A stretch of DNA of 64,000 bases from an uncultured Pelagibacteraceae bacterium (GTDB lineage Bacteria > Pseudomonadota > Alphaproteobacteria > Pelagibacterales > Pelagibacteraceae). Made by a program: the position numbers and the translations under genes. Location: the NCBI GenBank assembly GCA_902603305.1, contig CACKUI010000002.1, positions 1-64,000 on the forward strand. The letters run 5' to 3'. Below, piece after piece: positions 45,285 through 55,472 of the stretch. Under the pieces are notes generated by a model that had not been told where the DNA came from, ran no database searches, and worked only from the letters and a program-made list of their open reading frames with translations. The number at the start of each line of letters is the position of its first letter. The first letter of the stretch is position 1.

Positions 45285-45863
45285 ATGTCAAATTTTTTAA
45301 GTTTTCGAATCACTGCTTTCTTGGCAATAGTTTTGCTCACTCTTAGTTCGTGTAAATCTATTGAGGATTTACCTGGAGGAGATGCTAGAAAAAATCCTCC
45401 TGATCCAAAAAAAAGAGTTAAAAAGAATTTAGAGGAAGGCAGAGGCTTTAGGCTGGATAATGCCCTTAAAGGTGGCTCTGGTAAAGGTGGAGATTTTATG
45501 TTTGCTAGTGCTAATGAACTTTGGAGAGCTTCACTTGATACTCTTGATTTTATGCCTCTATCATCAGTTAATTACAGCGGGGGAATTATAATAACTGACT
45601 GGTACTCAGATAATGATAGTTTAAATGAATCAGTAAAAATATCAATTCGTTTTTTAACAAACGAAGTTAGAGCTGATGCATTAGACATAAAAATTTTTTA
45701 TAAAAAGTGTAATCAAGTTGCTAGCTGTAAAATATCGCAAAAAACTGGATCACTTTTAACAGAACTTAAAAAAGAAATTTTAAGTAAAGCTGCAATTTAC
45801 AAAAAACAAAACAAAGATAAAAACTTCAAACCTTATAAAGGTAGTGCGGTTAAACAAGATTAG
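45285..45863 (+). CDS. DUF3576 lipoprotein
   Basis: A 192-residue lipoprotein. The signal peptide ends LLTLSSC, with lipobox cysteine C23. The mature part has a Pro/Lys-rich linker and then the DUF3576 core: FMFASANELWRASLDTLDFMPLSSVNYSGGIIITDWY, ESVKISIRFLTNEVRADALDIKIF and a C-terminal helix. The function is unknown. In alphaproteobacteria it is regularly followed by leuS, the LptE-like gene and holA, as here, and a role in outer-membrane assembly is plausible. It starts 219 bases from the divergent porin. Confidence 0.9.
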   Translation: MSNFLSFRITAFLAIVLLTLSSCKSIEDLPGGDARKNPPDPKKRVKKNLEEGRGFRLDNALKGGSGKGGDFMFASANELWRASLDTLDFMPLSSVNYSGGIIITDWYSDNDSLNESVKISIRFLTNEVRADALDIKIFYKKCNQVASCKISQKTGSLLTELKKEILSKAAIYKKQNKDKNFKPYKGSAVKQD

Positions 45864-45874
45864 CTTAATTTTTT

Positions 45875-48430
45875 GTGACTTCATTGGAAAGATATAATTT
45901 CAAAACTGTTGAGAAAAAATGGCAAGATGTCTGGCAGGATAACGCTGTTTTTAAATCTAAATTGGATCATTCTAAAGAAAAATTTTACTGTTTAGAAATG
46001 TTTCCATATCCATCGGGTAAAATACACATGGGTCACGTTAGAAACTATACAATTGGGGATGTTTTATCACGTTATAAAACATTAAAAGGTTTTAATGTAA
46101 TGCATCCAATGGGTTGGGATGCATTTGGTATGCCAGCAGAAAATGCTGCAAGAGAAAATAACTTAGATCCAAAAGATTGGACAAACAAAAATATATCAAC
46201 AATGAAAGAACAGTTAAAGCGTCTTGGTCTTTCTATTGATTGGGATAGAGAAATTTCTACTTGTTCAGAGGAATATTATAAACATCAACAATTATTTTTT
46301 TTAGAACTTTATGAAAAAGGGTTAGTTTATAGAAAAGAAAACTATGTAAATTGGGATCCAATCGATGAGACAGTTCTAGCAAATGAGCAAGTAATTGATG
46401 GCAAGGGATGGCGTTCAGGAGCTATCGTTGAACGTAAAAAATTAAATCAATGGTTTTTTAATATTTCAAAATTTTCACAAGAGTTACTTGATGGTTTAGA
46501 AAGTTTAGAGAAATGGCCAAACAAAGTGAAAGTTATGCAAAAAAATTGGATAGGTAAATCATTTGGTTGCGAAATTTCATTTAAAACTGAGGGAGATATA
46601 CCTATAAATGAAATAAAATGTTTTACTACTAGACCTGATACCTTATTCGGATTTTCATTTTTAGCTCTATCAGTAGACCATGAAATTTCTAAATTTTTTG
46701 CAGATAACAAAGAATTTGAGGAGTTTAAAAATGAATGTTCAAAAACTGGAACCACAGAGGAGGCGATTGCTATTGGGGAGAAAGTTGGCTTCAAAACTAA
46801 TTTAATGGCAATAAATCCTTTAAATCCAAAACAAAAAGTGCCAGTTTTCTTTGCAAATTTTGTTCTGATGGATTATGGATTTGGTGCAGTTTTTGGGTGC
46901 CCTGCACATGACCAAAGAGACTTTGATTTTGCAAGAAAATACGGTCTTGATATAAAAACTGTTGTAAAGCCAGATAATGAAAAAGACGATTTTGAGGTAA
47001 AAGATGAGGCATATTCTGGAGCTGGGTCTTTAATAAATTCAGAATTTCTTAATGGTCTCAAAGTTCCTGAGGAGTCAATTCTCAAAACAATTGATATATT
47101 AGAAGAAAAAAAAATAGGAAAAAAAAAAATTAATTTTAGGTTAAAAGATTGGGGTGTTTCAAGACAGAGATATTGGGGTTGCCCTATACCAATTGCATAC
47201 GACGAAAATGGAAATGTTACAACAATTCCCAAAAAAGACTTACCAGTAAAACTTCCAGAGAATGTAGATTTAAATGCAAAAGGTAACCCTTTAGACTTAG
47301 AAAATAAATGGAAAAGTGTCATAATTAGTGGAAAAAAATATACCAGAGAAACCGACACGCTCGATACTTTTGTTTGTTCATCTTGGTATTATCTTAGATT
47401 TTGCTCACCAGATAATTTAGAATATGGTTTTAATCAAGAGGAAATAGATTATTGGATGCCTGTTGACCAATATATAGGTGGGGTAGAGCACGCTATTCTT
47501 CACTTGTTGTATTCAAGATTTTTTATGAAAGCAATAGGATACAAAAATGAAAATTTCAAATTTAAGGAACCCTTTGAAGGTTTGTTTACCCAGGGTATGG
47601 TATGCCACGAAACTTATAAAGATAAAAATAATAATTGGTTGAGCCCAGATGAGATAGAATTGATTGATGGTCAGTTCTATAAAAAAGAAGATTCCAATCA
47701 TAAGGTTCAAGTTGGGTCTTCAGAATCAATGTCAAAATCAAAAAAAAATGTTATTGATCCTGAAAATATAATTAATAATTATGGTGCTGATGCAGTAAGA
47801 CTATTTATACTATCAGATAGTCCACCTGAAAAGGATGTACAATGGTCAGAGCAAGGAATGGTTGCTTCATATAAATTTTTACAAAAACTTTGGGCCTTAC
47901 ACAATAAAATTAAGAAAAAAATTCAAAGTGATAATATGGAGAGTGATCAAAATAATAATTTAGAAAAATTTACTAATCAAATGATAAATAAGATTACGAA
48001 TAACCTTGAGGATTTTAATTACAATGTTGTCATAGCTAATATTTATGAGACGTATAATTTTTTTAATAAAGAAATCGATAAAAATATCGATAGTAAAATT
48101 CTTAAAGAAAATTATATTAAATTACTTATATTGTTCACACCTGCAATTCCACATTTCACATCAGAGTGTTTAGAGGAATTGAAACTTTTGAGTGATATAA
48201 AATGGCCTTCTGTAGAAAGAAATCTCCTAGAAGAGGATAAAATAGATTATGTAATACAGATTAATGGAAAAAAAAGGGCTATTTTAAATGAAAATAGAGA
48301 TATTGATCAAGAAAGTCTTCTGAGTAAATTAAAAGCTAATAAATTATCAGAAAAATATTTAAAAGATAAATCTATAAATAAAATTGTATTTGTGAAAAAC
48401 AGGTTAATAAATATTTTAACAAATGAATAA
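45875..48430 (+). CDS. leuS: Leucyl-tRNA synthetase
   Basis: An 851-residue class I synthetase for tRNA-Leu. HIGH-equivalent [16 protein letters not shown] (about 47-62), the editing domain with TTRPDTLFG, and the KMSKS loop [13 protein letters not shown] are all present, as is the [16 protein letters not shown] signature. Length is close to E. coli (860). The start codon is GTG (45875), 11 bases after the lipoprotein stop, with a TTG three codons on as the alternative. The 3' end overlaps the LptE-like gene by 8 bases. Confidence 0.97.
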   Translation: MTSLERYNFKTVEKKWQDVWQDNAVFKSKLDHSKEKFYCLEMFPYPSGKIHMGHVRNYTIGDVLSRYKTLKGFNVMHPMGWDAFGMPAENAARENNLDPKDWTNKNISTMKEQLKRLGLSIDWDREISTCSEEYYKHQQLFFLELYEKGLVYRKENYVNWDPIDETVLANEQVIDGKGWRSGAIVERKKLNQWFFNISKFSQELLDGLESLEKWPNKVKVMQKNWIGKSFGCEISFKTEGDIPINEIKCFTTRPDTLFGFSFLALSVDHEISKFFADNKEFEEFKNECSKTGTTEEAIAIGEKVGFKTNLMAINPLNPKQKVPVFFANFVLMDYGFGAVFGCPAHDQRDFDFARKYGLDIKTVVKPDNEKDDFEVKDEAYSGAGSLINSEFLNGLKVPEESILKTIDILEEKKIGKKKINFRLKDWGVSRQRYWGCPIPIAYDENGNVTTIPKKDLPVKLPENVDLNAKGNPLDLENKWKSVIISGKKYTRETDTLDTFVCSSWYYLRFCSPDNLEYGFNQEEIDYWMPVDQYIGGVEHAILHLLYSRFFMKAIGYKNENFKFKEPFEGLFTQGMVCHETYKDKNNNWLSPDEIELIDGQFYKKEDSNHKVQVGSSESMSKSKKNVIDPENIINNYGADAVRLFILSDSPPEKDVQWSEQGMVASYKFLQKLWALHNKIKKKIQSDNMESDQNNNLEKFTNQMINKITNNLEDFNYNVVIANIYETYNFFNKEIDKNIDSKILKENYIKLLILFTPAIPHFTSECLEELKLLSDIKWPSVERNLLEEDKIDYVIQINGKKRAILNENRDIDQESLLSKLKANKLSEKYLKDKSINKIVFVKNRLINILTNE

Positions 48431-48898
48431 AATCGTACCAAAATTAACAATATTTTTTTTATTGATTGGATTAACTTCGTGTTCGTACAGCCCAATTTTT
48501 TCAGCAAAAAATTATAATTTTGAAATTGATAATATTATTTTAATTGGAGAGAAAGAAATAAATAATGTAATTGAAAATAAACTTAAATTAATTCGAAACG
48601 ATGGGAGTACAAACAAAAAAAATATAATATTGAAATAATATCAAAAAAAAACATAAATACTATCTCTAAAGATTCAAAAGGAGATCCATTAAAATTTGAA
48701 ATGATTGCTTACGTCGAATACAAATTGACACATAACGAAATTTCTCTATTAAAGAAAAAAGTCAAAAAAAATAGTATATACAATAATGACTCTGATAAAT
48801 TTGAACTTGAACAGAGCGAAAAGATAATCTTAAAAAACCTTTCAGAAAGTATAAGTGATACAATTATTTCATCAATCATAAACTTAGATGATAATTAA
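48423..48898 (+). pseudogene. lptE: LptE-like LPS-assembly lipoprotein, frame broken at an A8 tract
   Basis: The first part (from ATG 48423) gives a lipoprotein signal [20 protein letters not shown] (lipobox C20) and SYSPIFSAKNYNFEIDNI, then stops at 48638. The conserved continuation (YNIEIISKKNINTISKD, then a helix ending at TAA 48898) lies in the next frame. The frames join if the run of eight A residues at 48615-48622 is read as nine, giving a protein of about 158 residues, the LptE size. LptE with LptD exports LPS, and the leuS-lptE-holA order is standard. An essential gene broken only at a homopolymer suggests transcriptional slippage or a sequencing error rather than decay. It overlaps leuS by 8 bases and holA by 11. 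Confidence 0.8.
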
Positions 48899-49865
48899 AA
48901 GCTTTGAATTAGATAAACTACGATCTTCCAGCTCAAATGTTCACCTTATTCATGGAAATAATGAAGGTGTAAAAGAAGATATAATAAATAATATTTATTT
49001 AAAGGAATTTAATGGTGAATTATTAAAATATGATGAGTATGAAGTTTTAAATAATGGTGATGAATTTATATCTAGCCTATTAACTGACTCACTTTTTAGT
49101 ACAAATAAAATTATCATAATTTCAAGAGCTACTGATAAAATTGTTGATGTAATAAATGATATTTTAGAAAGAGGAAAATCTGAAACAAAAATTATAATTA
49201 AATGCCATAGCTTAGAGAAAAAATCTAAACTTAGAAAACTTTTTGAAAAAGAGGGTAATATTATCTGTACTCCTGTTTATGAGGATGACAATAGATCATT
49301 AAACTCGATTATACAGATTTTTTTAAAAGAGAACAAATTTAACTTATCCCAAGAAATTAAAAATATTCTCATCGAAAGATCAAAGGGCGATAGAATAAAT
49401 TTAAGAAATGAATTGATAAAATTAAAAAATTTATCACTAAGTAAAAAAATATTAAGTATTGATGATGTAGATAAACTTTCAAATCTTGCAGAAAATTATA
49501 GTGTTTTCGAATTATCAGATAACTATTTGGCTAAAAACTCGAAGAAAGTTTCTAATATTCTTAATGAAAATAATTATTCATCAGAAGATTGTATATTAAT
49601 AATAAGAACAATATTGAGTAAATCCAAAAGACTTTTAAAAATAAGAAATGAAATTGATAATAATTCAGATATTGATCAGGCTATATCCAGTATAAAACCC
49701 CCTATATTTTGGAAAGAAAAAGACATAGTTAAAAAACAGGCACAATCTTGGACAACTAATGAGGTAAAAGAAATTATATTTAAAATCAGTGATTTAGAGG
49801 CTCTAGTTAAGAAAAATACAGCAAATTCAATACTTTTTGTCTCTAATTTTGTAAGTAATTACTAA
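48888..49865 (+). CDS. holA: DNA polymerase III subunit delta
   Basis: A 325-residue clamp-loader subunit. The N-terminal AAA-like part has VHLIHGNNEGVKEDIINNIY and the poorly conserved Walker region typical of HolA. The middle has SKGDRINLRNELIKLKNLSL, and the C-terminal collar has SSEDCILIIRTILSKSKRLLKIR and PPIFWKEKDIVKKQAQSWT. The delta subunit opens the sliding clamp. It starts inside the last codons of the LptE-like gene (11-base overlap) and converges on parB with a 4-base overlap. Confidence 0.92.
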   Translation: MIIKSFELDKLRSSSSNVHLIHGNNEGVKEDIINNIYLKEFNGELLKYDEYEVLNNGDEFISSLLTDSLFSTNKIIIISRATDKIVDVINDILERGKSETKIIIKCHSLEKKSKLRKLFEKEGNIICTPVYEDDNRSLNSIIQIFLKENKFNLSQEIKNILIERSKGDRINLRNELIKLKNLSLSKKILSIDDVDKLSNLAENYSVFELSDNYLAKNSKKVSNILNENNYSSEDCILIIRTILSKSKRLLKIRNEIDNNSDIDQAISSIKPPIFWKEKDIVKKQAQSWTTNEVKEIIFKISDLEALVKKNTANSILFVSNFVSNY

Positions 49866-50714
49866 TAATTTTTCTTAATAATCTCTACCAATCTATCAAG
49901 CTGATCAGCTGCTTTATATTCTAAACTGATAGTTCCAGAGTTATTTTTTTTATTTTTAACAAAAACTCTCATCCCAATTTTATCGGTTAGCTCCTCCTCA
50001 AGACTTATAATATTTGGATCTTTTTGATTAGTAAAGCTATTAGAACTAGATTTTAACATTCTTACTAAAGTTTCGGCTTGCCTAACTGATAATTTTTTTG
50101 AAATAATTTTCTTTGCTAAAAGAATAGCATTATCTAAGCCCACTAAAATTTTTGCATGACCTTGTGATAATTTTTCTTCAATAATTAATTCAATTATTTC
50201 TTGTGGGAGTGAAAGGAGTCGTAAACAATTTGATATATGCGCTCTACTTTTGCCTATAAATTTTGATACTTTATCTTGATCATAACTAAATTCGTCAATT
50301 AACCTTTTATAACCTTCTGCTTCTTCAATAGGGTTTAAATCTTTTCTTTGCACGTTTTCTACAATAGCAAATTCCAAAGATTTAAGGTTATCAACATTAA
50401 TTATCACCACTGGAACTTCATGAAGTCCTGCATATTGCGCAGCTTGCCATCTTCTTTCTCCTGCTATTATTTCAAATTTATCCTCTTCATCAGCAGATGG
50501 TCTAACAATTATAGGTTGGATTATTCCAAGCTCTCTTATTGAGTTAGTTAGTTCCTCTAAACTTGTTTCATCAAATTTTTTTCTAGGCTGATACTTATTT
50601 CTGACTAATGAACTTATTGAGACATTCTTTTTATCATCAATTTTTTCACTATCACCTATCAGGGAAGACAATCCTCTTCCAAGTCCTTTTTTTTGATTTA
50701 AACGGATTCATCAT
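49862..50714 (-). CDS. parB: Chromosome-partitioning protein ParB, frame change near the start
   Basis: From 50671 down, 269 residues give the ParB core: SLVRNKYQPRKKFDETSLEEL, GIIQPIIVRPSADEED, the CTP-binding motif GERRWQAAQYAG, and NPIEEAEGYKRLIDEF, with the helix-turn-helix SKFIGKSRAHISNCLRLLSLP and a C-terminal dimer domain. The conserved front KKGLGRGLSS continues upstream but reaches a stop (50711-50713) without a good start codon. A convincing start is ATG 50714, with GGAGAG 6 bases before it and overlapping the parA stop, but it is in another frame. Reading the A8 run at 50687-50694 as seven A residues joins them as MMNPFKSKKGLGRGL. The shortest uninterrupted form would use TTG 50671. 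Confidence 0.88.
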
Positions 50715-51511
50715 GCTGCGCTCTCCACTGGTTTGTCTTGATTTAAAAATTCCTCTGTAAAATTAAAATATGCTTTGCTACCTGGGCAAGTCTTGTCATA
50801 AATAAGTACCGGCACACCATGAGAGGGTGCTTCTGACAATCTGACATTTCTCGGTACAGCTGTGTTGTAAACTTTATTCTTAAAGTAGTTTCTTGCCTCA
50901 GCCTCTACCTCACCAGATAATTTATTTCTTTTATCATACATGGTTAGCAGTATACCTCTAATGTCTAGAGAAGGGTTTAGGTTTGATTTTATCCTCTCGA
51001 TTGTTTTAATGAGCTGCGTTAAACCCTCTAAAGCAAAGAATTCTGTCTGAAGTGGTACTACAAGAGCATCTGATGCTACCAAAGCCATAACTGTGAGAAG
51101 GCTTAAGGATGGAGGGCAGTCAATTATAATATAATCATAGGATTGCCCAGAATTGTTTAAAATTAGGGTTAATTCATCTTTCAATTTAAAGGCTCTCCTA
51201 CTATCACCTGCTGTTTCAACCTCTAGTCCAGACAAATCAACATTTGATGATATCAAATCCAAATTTTTAAAGCTTGTAGGTAAGACTACCTCTGAAATTT
51301 TTTTATTTCCATTCAATACATTATAAATATTTTGATCAGATCTTGTTGTGTTAGATAATCCAAGTCCTGTTGTAGCATTACCTTGAGGATCAAGATCGAT
51401 AACAAGAATTTTTTTTCCTTTCATCGTTAAACCAGCAGCAAGATTGATGACAGTAGTAGTCTTACCTACACCACCTTTCTGGTTTATAACTGAAATAATT
51501 TTTCTACTCAT
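50711..51511 (-). CDS. parA: Chromosome-partitioning ATPase ParA
   Basis: A 266-residue deviant-Walker ATPase. Walker A KGGVGKTTT (12-20), VIDLDPQGNATTGLG, Walker B-like YIIIDCPPSLSLLTV and the closing IYDKTCPGSKAYFNFTEEF are typical of the Soj/ParA family. ParA dimers on the nucleoid pull ParB-parS complexes apart. It overlaps rsmG by 8 bases and is followed at once by parB. Two parS sites lie 0.6-0.9 kb upstream, in rsmG and mnmG. Confidence 0.97.
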   Translation of the reverse strand: MSRKIISVINQKGGVGKTTTVINLAAGLTMKGKKILVIDLDPQGNATTGLGLSNTTRSDQNIYNVLNGNKKISEVVLPTSFKNLDLISSNVDLSGLEVETAGDSRRAFKLKDELTLILNNSGQSYDYIIIDCPPSLSLLTVMALVASDALVVPLQTEFFALEGLTQLIKTIERIKSNLNPSLDIRGILLTMYDKRNKLSGEVEAEARNYFKNKVYNTAVPRNVRLSEAPSHGVPVLIYDKTCPGSKAYFNFTEEFLNQDKPVESAA

Positions 51512-52148
51512 ATTTTTTTTTCAAATTTGAAATTTTTACTACTGATGACTCATCACTTGTTAGACTCTTCATGACCTCTAAGTCGAATTTCCATTTTATT
51601 GAAACATCTTTCAAAATTTTTTTTCCACTCTTGCCTAGATACATGACTATGTATTTAAAATTTTTAAAATTCTTCGTTGCAATATCAAAAATCACTGGCA
51701 AAGGTTTAAATGCTCGACAAATTATTACATCCGTAACTAAGTTTTTCTCCTCAAAAATATTTTTTTGATAAATTTTAGCTTCTAATTTGAATTTTTTTGC
51801 CATCTCTTTAAGGAAATTGCTTTTATGATAACTCTTTTCATAAAAAATTAGCTTAAAACCTTGCTTTTTAGGTTTCATCAAAATACCCAAAACTATACTA
51901 GGAAGCCCTGCCCCCGATCCAAGATCAGTGCAAACCTTAATGTCATTTTTATCAATAAAATCAACGGTTTGTGCACTATCGTAAATATGCCTTGATTTTA
52001 TTGATTTTTCTGTACTCGAACTAATCAAATTAATTTTCCTGTTTGTGTTTAAAATTGACTGCGAATATTCCTCAAGCTCCATTAATGTTTCACGTGAAAC
52101 ATTTGGGAGATAAATTTTATCTTTTTTTATAATTTTCGAATCAATCAA
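51504..52148 (-). CDS. rsmG: 16S rRNA (guanine-527-N7)-methyltransferase
   Basis: A 214-residue SAM-dependent methyltransferase (GidB). The motif I region is [18 protein letters not shown], preceded by the guiding [30 protein letters not shown] follows near 140. The N-terminal [18 protein letters not shown] is typical, and its NVSRET codons contain a full parS site. The start overlaps mnmG by four bases (ATGA). Confidence 0.95.
   Translation of the reverse strand: MIDSKIIKKDKIYLPNVSRETLMELEEYSQSILNTNRKINLISSSTEKSIKSRHIYDSAQTVDFIDKNDIKVCTDLGSGAGLPSIVLGILMKPKKQGFKLIFYEKSYHKSNFLKEMAKKFKLEAKIYQKNIFEEKNLVTDVIICRAFKPLPVIFDIATKNFKNFKYIVMYLGKSGKKILKDVSIKWKFDLEVMKSLTSDESSVVKISNLKKKYE
52086..52101. 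promoter_or_regulatory. parS site (perfect)
   Basis: TGTTTCACGTGAAACA is the exact 16-bp palindromic parS consensus bound by ParB. It lies inside the 5' part of rsmG, where it encodes NVSRET, about 1.4 kb upstream of parB and about 9 kb from the candidate origin. parS sites mark the origin-proximal domain. Confidence 0.95.
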
Positions 52149-54016
52149 GCTATATGCTTAATAGACTTTCTTTTGACATGAGACAACAAAATATACACTG
52201 CAGCTGGAGTAATTCCATCTATTCTAAGTGCTTGACCTAGTGTTTTTGGCTTTATCTTCTTAAATTTTGTCTTTACTTCATTTGATAATCCAGAAAATTG
52301 ATCATAATCTAAATTTTCTGGTATTTTAAGATTTTCGTCCCTTTTAAATGCTAAAATATCTGCATCTTGCTTCTTCAAATATCCTTTATAATGAGCTTTA
52401 ATCTCAATTTGCTCATCGATTTCACGTGAAACATATTTAATTTCTGGCCAAATTTCCCTAATTTTAGCCATATTTATTAACTTATGGCTCAGTATTTCTA
52501 ATGCATTTCTTTTAACCCCGTCTTTAGCGATATTAATTCCAAATTTAGAGGCTTTTGATGGGGAAATTAAAGAATTTTCCATTATTTCAAGACTTTTTTC
52601 TAGTTTAGACGCTTTCTCTTTAAATATCATTTTCCTTTCCTCTAATATTAAACCGATATCAATTCCTTTTTGGGTAAGTCTTATATCTGCATTATCAGAT
52701 CTCAAAGATAGCCTGTATTCTGCCCTTGAGGTGAACATTCTATAGGGCTCTGCGACTCCTTTTGTAACTAAATCATCTATCATTACTCCAATATAGGCTT
52801 CAGATCTATCAAGTATAAATGGCTCCATACCCTTTATAGAGAGAGCTGCATTAATTCCAGCTATCAATCCTTGTGCTGCAGCTTCTTCATAGCCTGTTGT
52901 TCCATTTATTTGTCCTGCAAGGTAAAGATTTTTTATTTTTTTGGTCTCTAAGGTTAAGAAAAGCTCTCTTGGGTCAACAAAATCATATTCTATAGCGTAT
53001 CCAGGCCTTAAAATTTTAACATTCTCTAAACCATTGATATTGTTACATATTTCTTGCTGTATTTCAGCAGGAAGAGAAGTTGAAATCCCATTAGGGTAGA
53101 TTGTTTTATCATTTAGACCTTCTGGCTCTAAAAATATTTGATGCTTTTGCTTATCTGCAAACTTTACAATTTTATCTTCTATTGATGGACAGTATCTAGG
53201 ACCAACTCCTTGGATACTTCCTGAGTACATAGCACTACTTTTTATATTTTTAGAAATGATCTTATGCACTGCTTGATTGGTGTAAGTCATCCTGCATGAA
53301 ATTTGTCTGTTGATATTTTTTTTTGTTAGGAAAGAAAAAAAATATGGATCTTCATCTGCGTGCTGCTCTTCAAGTTTTTCGAAATTAATTGTCGTTGCAT
53401 CCAATCTTGGTGGTGTTCCTGTTTTTAATCTTCCAATTTTAAAATCATATTTTTCTAATTGTTCACTTAAACCTGTTGAAGGTTTTTCATTAAATCTGCC
53501 TGCAGGCGTTTTTTCATCACCAATGTGAATTAAACCATTTAAAAAAGTTCCAGTTGTAAGGATTACTTTAGATGATAGTACTTTTTTACCTTCTTGTGTG
53601 ATAAAACCAATTATATTGTTTTTTTCAAAAATAAACTCTATTACAGGATCACAAAAAATGCTTAAATTACAGTAATTTACAAGTTTTTCTTGCATATATT
53701 TCTTATATAATGATCTATCACTTTGAGTTCTTGGCCCACGCACAGCTGGGCCTCTACTTCTATTCAATAAACGAAATTGTATTCCTGATTTGTCTGCAAC
53801 TTCACCCATTACACCATCTAATGCATCTATCTCTCTAACAAGATGACCTTTACCTAATCCCCCTATTGCTGGATTGCATGACATCTCACCAATAGTATCA
53901 AATTTATGTGTAAATAAGGCTGTATTTACTCCTAATCTAGCAGATGCTGCTGCTGCTTCACAGCCAGCATGACCACCACCAATTACAACCACATCAAACG
54001 ATAACTCATTTTTCAT
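52145..54016 (-). CDS. mnmG: tRNA uridine-5-carboxymethylaminomethyl modification enzyme MnmG
   Basis: A 623-residue FAD-dependent partner of MnmE, modifying wobble uridine 34. The dinucleotide fold starts [39 protein letters not shown] and [21 protein letters not shown] are invariant stretches, and the C-terminal helical domain contains [13 protein letters not shown] near-perfect parS site is embedded at about codons for YVSREI. Length matches E. coli (629). It lies 76 bases downstream of mnmE; the gap shows no RNA gene. Confidence 0.97.
   Translation of the reverse strand: MKNELSFDVVVIGGGHAGCEAAAASARLGVNTALFTHKFDTIGEMSCNPAIGGLGKGHLVREIDALDGVMGEVADKSGIQFRLLNRSRGPAVRGPRTQSDRSLYKKYMQEKLVNYCNLSIFCDPVIEFIFEKNNIIGFITQEGKKVLSSKVILTTGTFLNGLIHIGDEKTPAGRFNEKPSTGLSEQLEKYDFKIGRLKTGTPPRLDATTINFEKLEEQHADEDPYFFSFLTKKNINRQISCRMTYTNQAVHKIISKNIKSSAMYSGSIQGVGPRYCPSIEDKIVKFADKQKHQIFLEPEGLNDKTIYPNGISTSLPAEIQQEICNNINGLENVKILRPGYAIEYDFVDPRELFLTLETKKIKNLYLAGQINGTTGYEEAAAQGLIAGINAALSIKGMEPFILDRSEAYIGVMIDDLVTKGVAEPYRMFTSRAEYRLSLRSDNADIRLTQKGIDIGLILEERKMIFKEKASKLEKSLEIMENSLISPSKASKFGINIAKDGVKRNALEILSHKLINMAKIREIWPEIKYVSREIDEQIEIKAHYKGYLKKQDADILAFKRDENLKIPENLDYDQFSGLSNEVKTKFKKIKPKTLGQALRIDGITPAAVYILLSHVKRKSIKHIA
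52418..52433. promoter_or_regulatory. Second parS-like site (14 of 16 matches)
   Basis: GATTTCACGTGAAACA differs from the parS consensus only in its first two bases and keeps the TTTCACGTGAAACA core. It lies in mnmG, 332 bases upstream of the perfect site in the direction of the gene cluster. Such pairs often nucleate ParB spreading together. Confidence 0.8.
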
Positions 54017-54092
54017 AGCTATAATTTATTATTGATCTTAAAATTTACAAGAAAACACTTAATAATGTCTAAAAACCAAGTAAATTCATTAC

Positions 54093-55424
54093 TTATTTGC
54101 CTATACAAAAATCATTAAAAATAGACCCTAATATTTCTTCAACATCTACTTTACCAACAATCATTCCTAAATGTCTGGTTGCTAATCTTAAATCTTCTGC
54201 AGCTTTATCAAAATCTTCTTGAGAGTTTTTTTTCTCAAAGTTGACTAAATTTTGAACACAAGCTTCTAAACTTTGTCTATGTCTTTCTCTCGTAATTAAA
54301 GTTTCGTTTGAACTAACAAATTTATTTTTTAGTTTATCTTTAATTCTATTTATTAACTCATCTAAGTTTGTTTCATTCTTAATTGATAAAAAAATTGGAT
54401 TAAACTTTTCAATTTGTTGATTAACATCTTTATAACCAAGATCTATTTTATTGATTACAATTATTGATTTTTCACTAACCAAATCGTTCAAAAAACCAGT
54501 AAAATTAACACTTTTTGGCTCAATTACTATTATGTTAAGATCTGCATCTTCAGCGCGTTTAAGTGCTAATTTAATTCCTTTTTTTTCAATCTCATCTTGA
54601 GACTCTCTAATCCCAGCAGTATCAGAAATCACAACTGGGTAACCATCCAAATTTAAATGAGCTTCAATAACGTCTCTTGTTGTTCCTGCAATTTCTGAAA
54701 CAATAGCTACATCTCGATTGGAAAGATAATTAAGCAAAGATGATTTTCCTGCATTAGCTGGTCCAATAATTGCAATCTTAAAACCCTCTCTAATTCTTTC
54801 TCCAACTTTTTGATCATCCAAAATTTTTTCTATTTCTTTTCTAATTTTTTCTGACTTAATTTTGATATTTTTAATTACATCAGCTGGAAGATCCTCTTCG
54901 GGAAAATCAATTTTAGCCTCCACATTTGATAATATTTTTAAAAGACTTTCTCGAAGTGAGTTAAACTTTTCTGAACTTCTTCCACTCATAATTTGAATTG
55001 CTTGCTGTCTTTGGATTTCTGTTTCAGCAGAGATTAAGTCTGAAATACTTTCAGCTTTTAAAAGATTTATTTTTTCATTTTGAAAAGCAATTTTTGTGAA
55101 CTCTCCTGGCTCTGCTAATCGACAATTTTCAATTTTTGACAGTTGATCCAAGATTGTTCTTACAACAGCTATGCTGCCATGAAGATGGATTTCGGCCATG
55201 TCCTCGCCTGTGTAGCTCTCAGGGCTTGGAAACCATATTAATATACCCTCATCTATAAGCTCAGAATTATCGATTTTATTGAATTTTTTTACAGTTGCCT
55301 GCCTTGGTTTTGGAAGTCGACCATTTGTTAATAATTTAACGATCTTTTCCACTTTAGAGCCAGATAATCTAATAACTGCAATTCCTGATACACCAGGACC
55401 TGAAGAGAGAGCGTAGATTGTCAT
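54093..55424 (-). CDS. mnmE: tRNA modification GTPase MnmE
   Basis: A 443-residue GTPase partnering MnmG. The N-terminal tetrahydrofolate-binding domain opens TIYALSSGPGVSGIAVIRLSG. The central helices carry a G domain with GPANAGKSSLLN, AGTTRDVIEAH, DTAGIRES and NKID, and the protein ends with the invariant C-x-G-K (FCIGK, C440). Shorter than E. coli (454). It diverges from the sulfotransferase gene with 48 bases between starts. Confidence 0.97.
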   Translation of the reverse strand: MTIYALSSGPGVSGIAVIRLSGSKVEKIVKLLTNGRLPKPRQATVKKFNKIDNSELIDEGILIWFPSPESYTGEDMAEIHLHGSIAVVRTILDQLSKIENCRLAEPGEFTKIAFQNEKINLLKAESISDLISAETEIQRQQAIQIMSGRSSEKFNSLRESLLKILSNVEAKIDFPEEDLPADVIKNIKIKSEKIRKEIEKILDDQKVGERIREGFKIAIIGPANAGKSSLLNYLSNRDVAIVSEIAGTTRDVIEAHLNLDGYPVVISDTAGIRESQDEIEKKGIKLALKRAEDADLNIIVIEPKSVNFTGFLNDLVSEKSIIVINKIDLGYKDVNQQIEKFNPIFLSIKNETNLDELINRIKDKLKNKFVSSNETLITRERHRQSLEACVQNLVNFEKKNSQEDFDKAAEDLRLATRHLGMIVGKVDVEEILGSIFNDFCIGK

Positions 55425-55472
55425 AATTAATTATTATAGTTTTATATTTGCCTAAATTATATATTTATCTTT

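Noticed and set aside
46873-47358. 161-codon minus-strand frame inside leuS
   Set aside because: Antisense to the editing domain of leucyl-tRNA synthetase; a long frame arises because of leuS codon usage.
48701-48898. Separate 65-residue gene after a short lipoprotein
   Set aside because: It has no ribosome-binding site, and its frame continues upstream into the conserved LptE sequence; it is the second half of frame-broken lptE.
54017-54092. tRNA or small RNA in the mnmG-mnmE gap
   Set aside because: 76 AT-rich bases without cloverleaf pairing, CCA or a stable hairpin; probably only the mnmG leader.
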